64,000 nt of DNA from Intestinimonas timonensis (GTDB taxonomy: Bacteria > Bacillota > Clostridia > Oscillospirales > Oscillospiraceae). Under the pieces are notes generated by a model. It had not been told where the DNA came from. It was given only the letters and a program-made list of their open reading frames with translations, and did no database searches. The position numbers and the translations under genes were made by a program. Below, in pieces: positions 61,525-64,000 of this stretch; the first letter of the stretch is position 1; each line of letters starts with the position of its first letter. The DNA lies in NCBI RefSeq assembly GCF_900626145.1, contig NZ_LR130817.1, positions 1,021,562 to 1,085,561 on the forward strand. Direction: 5' to 3'.

Positions 61525-62609
61525 ACTTTCTCCTCCTTATGCAGATTGACAAACGAAATGACTCCCAGCAGCACCAGACAAACCACCACACCGATGCGTC
61601 CGGCCGTTCCGACCCCGCCGGTGACAAGTACGTTGTCAGCCATAGCATCAGCATTGCCGGCCATTCCGAAGTTGTGAGACAGAGCAGCGCCCACTATCAT
61701 TCCCAGGACGGTGACGGCGCTGTCGCCGTTGCCCTCCCCTGCCAGAATGAGCTGCCTCAGAGGGCAGCCGCCCAACAGGATAGAGCCCCAGCCGGCGGCC
61801 GTCATGCCCAGAAAGCTCCAGAGATAGTCGTGATGGGCCACTGGTTGAACCGCTAGCCCCGGCTGGAAGGCACCCCGCAGGAGATTCCCCACTAACACCA
61901 CCAAAAAAATGGCGACAAAGCCACTGAGCAGGTGGAAATCCCGGAAAAGCACCATGTCACGGATGCCGCCGGCCATACACAGGCGGCTCTTCTGTGCCAG
62001 AGCGCCACAGACCAGTCCAGCACACAGGGCGATAGCCCAAAAGGCGTGACTTGCACCAGGGCCCTCCTGAGAGAACTTCAGCAGTCCAGGGGCAATCAGC
62101 AGCAGGAGCAGCAGACCAACCATAAAGCCGGGCAGAACAAAGCCCTCCGCTTTCTTAACTTTATAGGCCCGTCCCAGAGAGAAGCCTTTTTTCAGGCAGA
62201 CAACACCGACCAGAATGCCGGCCACAAAGCCAATGAGACCCGCGATGGCGGTCACATCACCGCCACCCAGCCGCAGAACCATCCGTAAAGGGCATCCTAG
62301 AAAAGCCAACGCGCCCACCATGACAATACCGCCCAGCAAAAAACGCAGGGCGGGCGTGGAACCAGCCCTGGCCTTGAATTCGCCGCCGGCCAAGGCCATG
62401 ATGGTGGCTCCCATCACCAGACCAATGATCTCGGGACGAATGTACTGGACCTTTGCCGCACTGTGGAGTCCCAATGCACCGGAGATGTCCCGGAGAAAGC
62501 AGGCAATACAGAAGCCCATGTTACCTGGATTGCCCAGCATGGTCAGCACCAGAGCCGCCAGACCCACCACAGCGCCGGTGCAGATCACCAGCCAGTTGAT
62601 TTTTTTCAT
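61521..62609 (-). CDS. yedE: YedE-family sulfur/selenium transporter
   Basis: 362 aa, about ten membrane helices. YeeE/YedE repeats with FLGCPLRMVLRLGGGD and LGGCPLRQLILAGEGNGD (the Cys shuttle sulfur oxyanion/thiosulfate in TsuA-like proteins) and FCIACFLRDISGALGLH. Associated elsewhere with selenium metabolism. ATG 62609; the longer frame to 62720 would include the promoter. Confidence 0.85.
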   Translation of the reverse strand: MKKINWLVICTGAVVGLAALVLTMLGNPGNMGFCIACFLRDISGALGLHSAAKVQYIRPEIIGLVMGATIMALAGGEFKARAGSTPALRFLLGGIVMVGALAFLGCPLRMVLRLGGGDVTAIAGLIGFVAGILVGVVCLKKGFSLGRAYKVKKAEGFVLPGFMVGLLLLLLIAPGLLKFSQEGPGASHAFWAIALCAGLVCGALAQKSRLCMAGGIRDMVLFRDFHLLSGFVAIFLVVLVGNLLRGAFQPGLAVQPVAHHDYLWSFLGMTAAGWGSILLGGCPLRQLILAGEGNGDSAVTVLGMIVGAALSHNFGMAGNADAMADNVLVTGGVGTAGRIGVVVCLVLLGVISFVNLHKEEKV

Positions 62610-62658
62610 ACGTTCCTCACTCTCTTCGCAATTCTTTTTTGAGAATAACGCTAAATTC

Positions 62659-62688
62659 ATTATAACGACTGTATTTGAAAATAGCCAA
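62659..62688 (-). promoter_or_regulatory. Promoter of the yedE-tusA-DUF3343 operon
   Basis: Minus strand TTGGCT (62683-62688), 18 bp, TATAAT (62659-62664), 50 bp before yedE. AT-rich surroundings. Confidence 0.65.
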
Positions 62689-62732
62689 TCGTTTTTTATG
62701 CGAAGAAGTGGTATTTTCATCGTTAAAATCGA

Positions 62733-63650
62733 TTATTTCAGACGCTCCCAAGCTCCTTCCCGAATGAAGCGGCAAAAGCGCTCTTCCAGATCCGTAAGAA
62801 TATGATCCTGGCAGATCACCAGATACAGATTGCGGCAGCAGCTCTCTTCCTCCAGTTCAAAGGAGAGTAGACTCCCCTGCTCCAGCCGAGCCCGCGCTGC
62901 CAGCGCAGAGCAGACCGATACACCGAGACCATCGGCCACAGCGCCCAAAATGGCATCCGGCTGATCGATCTGTGCCACCACATAGAGGGACCCCAGGTCC
63001 ATCCCGATCTGCTCCAGATAGGCGTCAAAGCGTTGTTGGGTACCAGAACCGGCTTCCCGGCACAGTATGGGTTCCCCCAGCAATTCTCTTCCAAGCACTC
63101 CTTGCTCCTGCATGGTGCGAAATCGAGGCGTATTTGCGGTAATGAGTACCAGTTTGTCCTGGAGCACCGGCTCGTAGAGAAAATGCTCCGGGTCCAGAGC
63201 CGCACCGGCAAAACCAAGACCCACACTTCCCTCTTCCAGCAGCCTGTGGACCTGGTCACTGTCCCCTTTCCGGAGTCGGAATCTGCATCCCGGATGTTGC
63301 CTAGAAAAGTCTGCCATCAGTCCGGGAAGCAGGCACTGGGCTGGTACCGTTGAAGCCGCCATGTGAAGAGTCTCCCCATCTGCACGAGGCCGGACAATTC
63401 CCTCCAGGGTACGGCAGCGGTTCAGGATTTCACGTGCAACTGGAAGTGCCGCCTCTCCCTGCCATGTGAGACAGACCTGGCGACGGGAACTGCGCTGGAA
63501 AAGTGGTCCTCCCAAGGTGCGCTCCAATGCCTGGATATGAGCACTGACGGTAGATTGGGTCAGGTAAAGCACCTGAGCGGCCCGGGTGAAGCTGCCCAGT
63601 CTGGCCACAGTGACAAAGACCTCAAGCTGCTTGAGACTGAACTCCAACAT
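62733..63650 (-). CDS. LysR-family regulator of the sulfur/selenium module
   Basis: 305 aa. N-terminal LysR winged helix (LKQLEVFVTVARLGSFTRAAQVLYLTQSTVSAHIQALE), then the effector-binding domain (PQC to RLRKGDSDQVHRLLEEGSVGLGFAG). Start ATG 63650 with GGAAGGAGAG upstream. Sits just upstream of yedE in the same direction; homologues are found with yedE/selD clusters. Confidence 0.85.
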   Translation of the reverse strand: MLEFSLKQLEVFVTVARLGSFTRAAQVLYLTQSTVSAHIQALERTLGGPLFQRSSRRQVCLTWQGEAALPVAREILNRCRTLEGIVRPRADGETLHMAASTVPAQCLLPGLMADFSRQHPGCRFRLRKGDSDQVHRLLEEGSVGLGFAGAALDPEHFLYEPVLQDKLVLITANTPRFRTMQEQGVLGRELLGEPILCREAGSGTQQRFDAYLEQIGMDLGSLYVVAQIDQPDAILGAVADGLGVSVCSALAARARLEQGSLLSFELEEESCCRNLYLVICQDHILTDLEERFCRFIREGAWERLK

Positions 63651-63673
63651 GGCAACCATCTCTCCTTCCAAAC

Positions 63674-63716
63674 AAAAAACGGCGGATAGGACCTGTCCGG
63701 TCCCATCCGCCGCCGT
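63674..63716 (-). terminator. Terminator of pfkA
   Basis: Minus strand ACGGCGGCGGAT / ATCCGCCGT hairpin followed by TTTTTTG. Confidence 0.8.
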
Positions 63717-63746
63717 GTCATCCGATGTTGTCTCGGTCCCGGAAGC

Positions 63747-64000
63747 TCACTCTACCCCAGTGAGTGTACGCATGACGGTATAGGTCTGCTCATCCAGTCC
63801 CTTTTTCATCTTTAGGGCTTCGGTGATATCATAATCGACATAAGTATCGCCCTGGACACAGACAACACGGTTGGTCTTGCCCTCGGCCAGCAGGCGGACA
63901 GCCTCATAGCCCATGTAGGTGGCCGCTACCCGGTCCCGGGCAGTGGGCGCACCGCCACGCTGCACGTGGCCCAGCACCGTCACCCTGGTATCCAGCGCTG
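63747..64000 (-). CDS. pfkA: ATP-dependent 6-phosphofructokinase, C-terminal part
   Basis: About 84 residues, open at the right edge. ALDTRVTVLGHVQRGGAPTARDR (effector/substrate region of PfkA), MGYEAVRLLAEGKTNRVV. The upstream (N-terminal) portion lies outside the window. With pfp at 59768 the cell has both ATP- and PPi-type enzymes. Confidence 0.92.
   Translation of the reverse strand, partial: ALDTRVTVLGHVQRGGAPTARDRVAATYMGYEAVRLLAEGKTNRVVCVQGDTYVDYDITEALKMKKGLDEQTYTVMRTLTGVE

Overview
The window looks like a chromosomal segment of a spore-forming, anaerobic gut Clostridia of the Oscillospiraceae type (Flavonifractor, Lawsonibacter or Intestinimonas-like). This is inferred from the GC-rich coding style, the sporulation genes (yunB, cotJ, cwlD), the oxygen-sensitive 2-hydroxyacyl-CoA dehydratase machinery, superoxide reductase, paired PPi- and ATP-type phosphofructokinases, and IS66/IS1182/IS5 insertion sequences. 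The species itself is not proven by the sequence.

Left chromosomal part (1-16 kb): an IS1182-type transposase remnant, a membrane-anchored MerR regulator, and the RNase P RNA gene (minus strand) with a palindromic repeat inserted in one helix. These are followed by a run of plus-strand genes: murD, three tandem M42 aminopeptidases, a GNAT, a PLP lyase-like protein, yunB, a VanZ-like protein, ligA, a small unknown protein with a secreted nuclease, and a two-gene 2-hydroxyacyl-CoA dehydratase/activase operon.

Mobile part (16.1-50.0 kb): a 33.9-kb integrative element sits inside the sporulation gene cotJC. The 3' end of cotJC lies at 16050-16134 and the rest at 50027-50553. The 12-bp core TCGCCGAAGCGT is present at both junctions. 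Joining the two element ends recreates a 16-bp perfect inverted repeat around the crossover, which is how an attP for a large serine recombinase should look. That recombinase is encoded immediately inside the left end. The arrangement parallels the B. subtilis skin element, and excision would restore a 199-codon cotJC. Inside are three IS66 copies (one with a swapped tnpA), an IS-flanked redox and bile-acid-like cassette (superoxide reductase, AhpC, AhpF-like, MFS transporter, 7alpha-hydroxysteroid-dehydrogenase-like SDR), a mobilisation module with a deleted relaxase, and a RepA-like ATPase. Two unusual gene groups follow. The first is a 1011-aa protein with the conserved motifs of eukaryotic-type RNA-dependent RNA polymerases, translationally coupled to an unknown partner. 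The second is a membrane cluster of SPFH, zinc-ribbon, Sel1 and HerA-like ATPase proteins. These two groups are the best candidates for an undescribed system.

Right chromosomal part (50-64 kb): the cotJC remnant with a fused cotJA-cotJB, a MATE exporter, cwlD, radA, a XerC/D-like recombinase, an Amidase_6 protein, a HAD-GNAT fusion, class II aldolase (fba) divergent from PPi-phosphofructokinase with interlocked promoters, a YedE/TusA/DUF3343 sulfur-selenium module with its LysR regulator, and the 3' part of pfkA running off the right edge.
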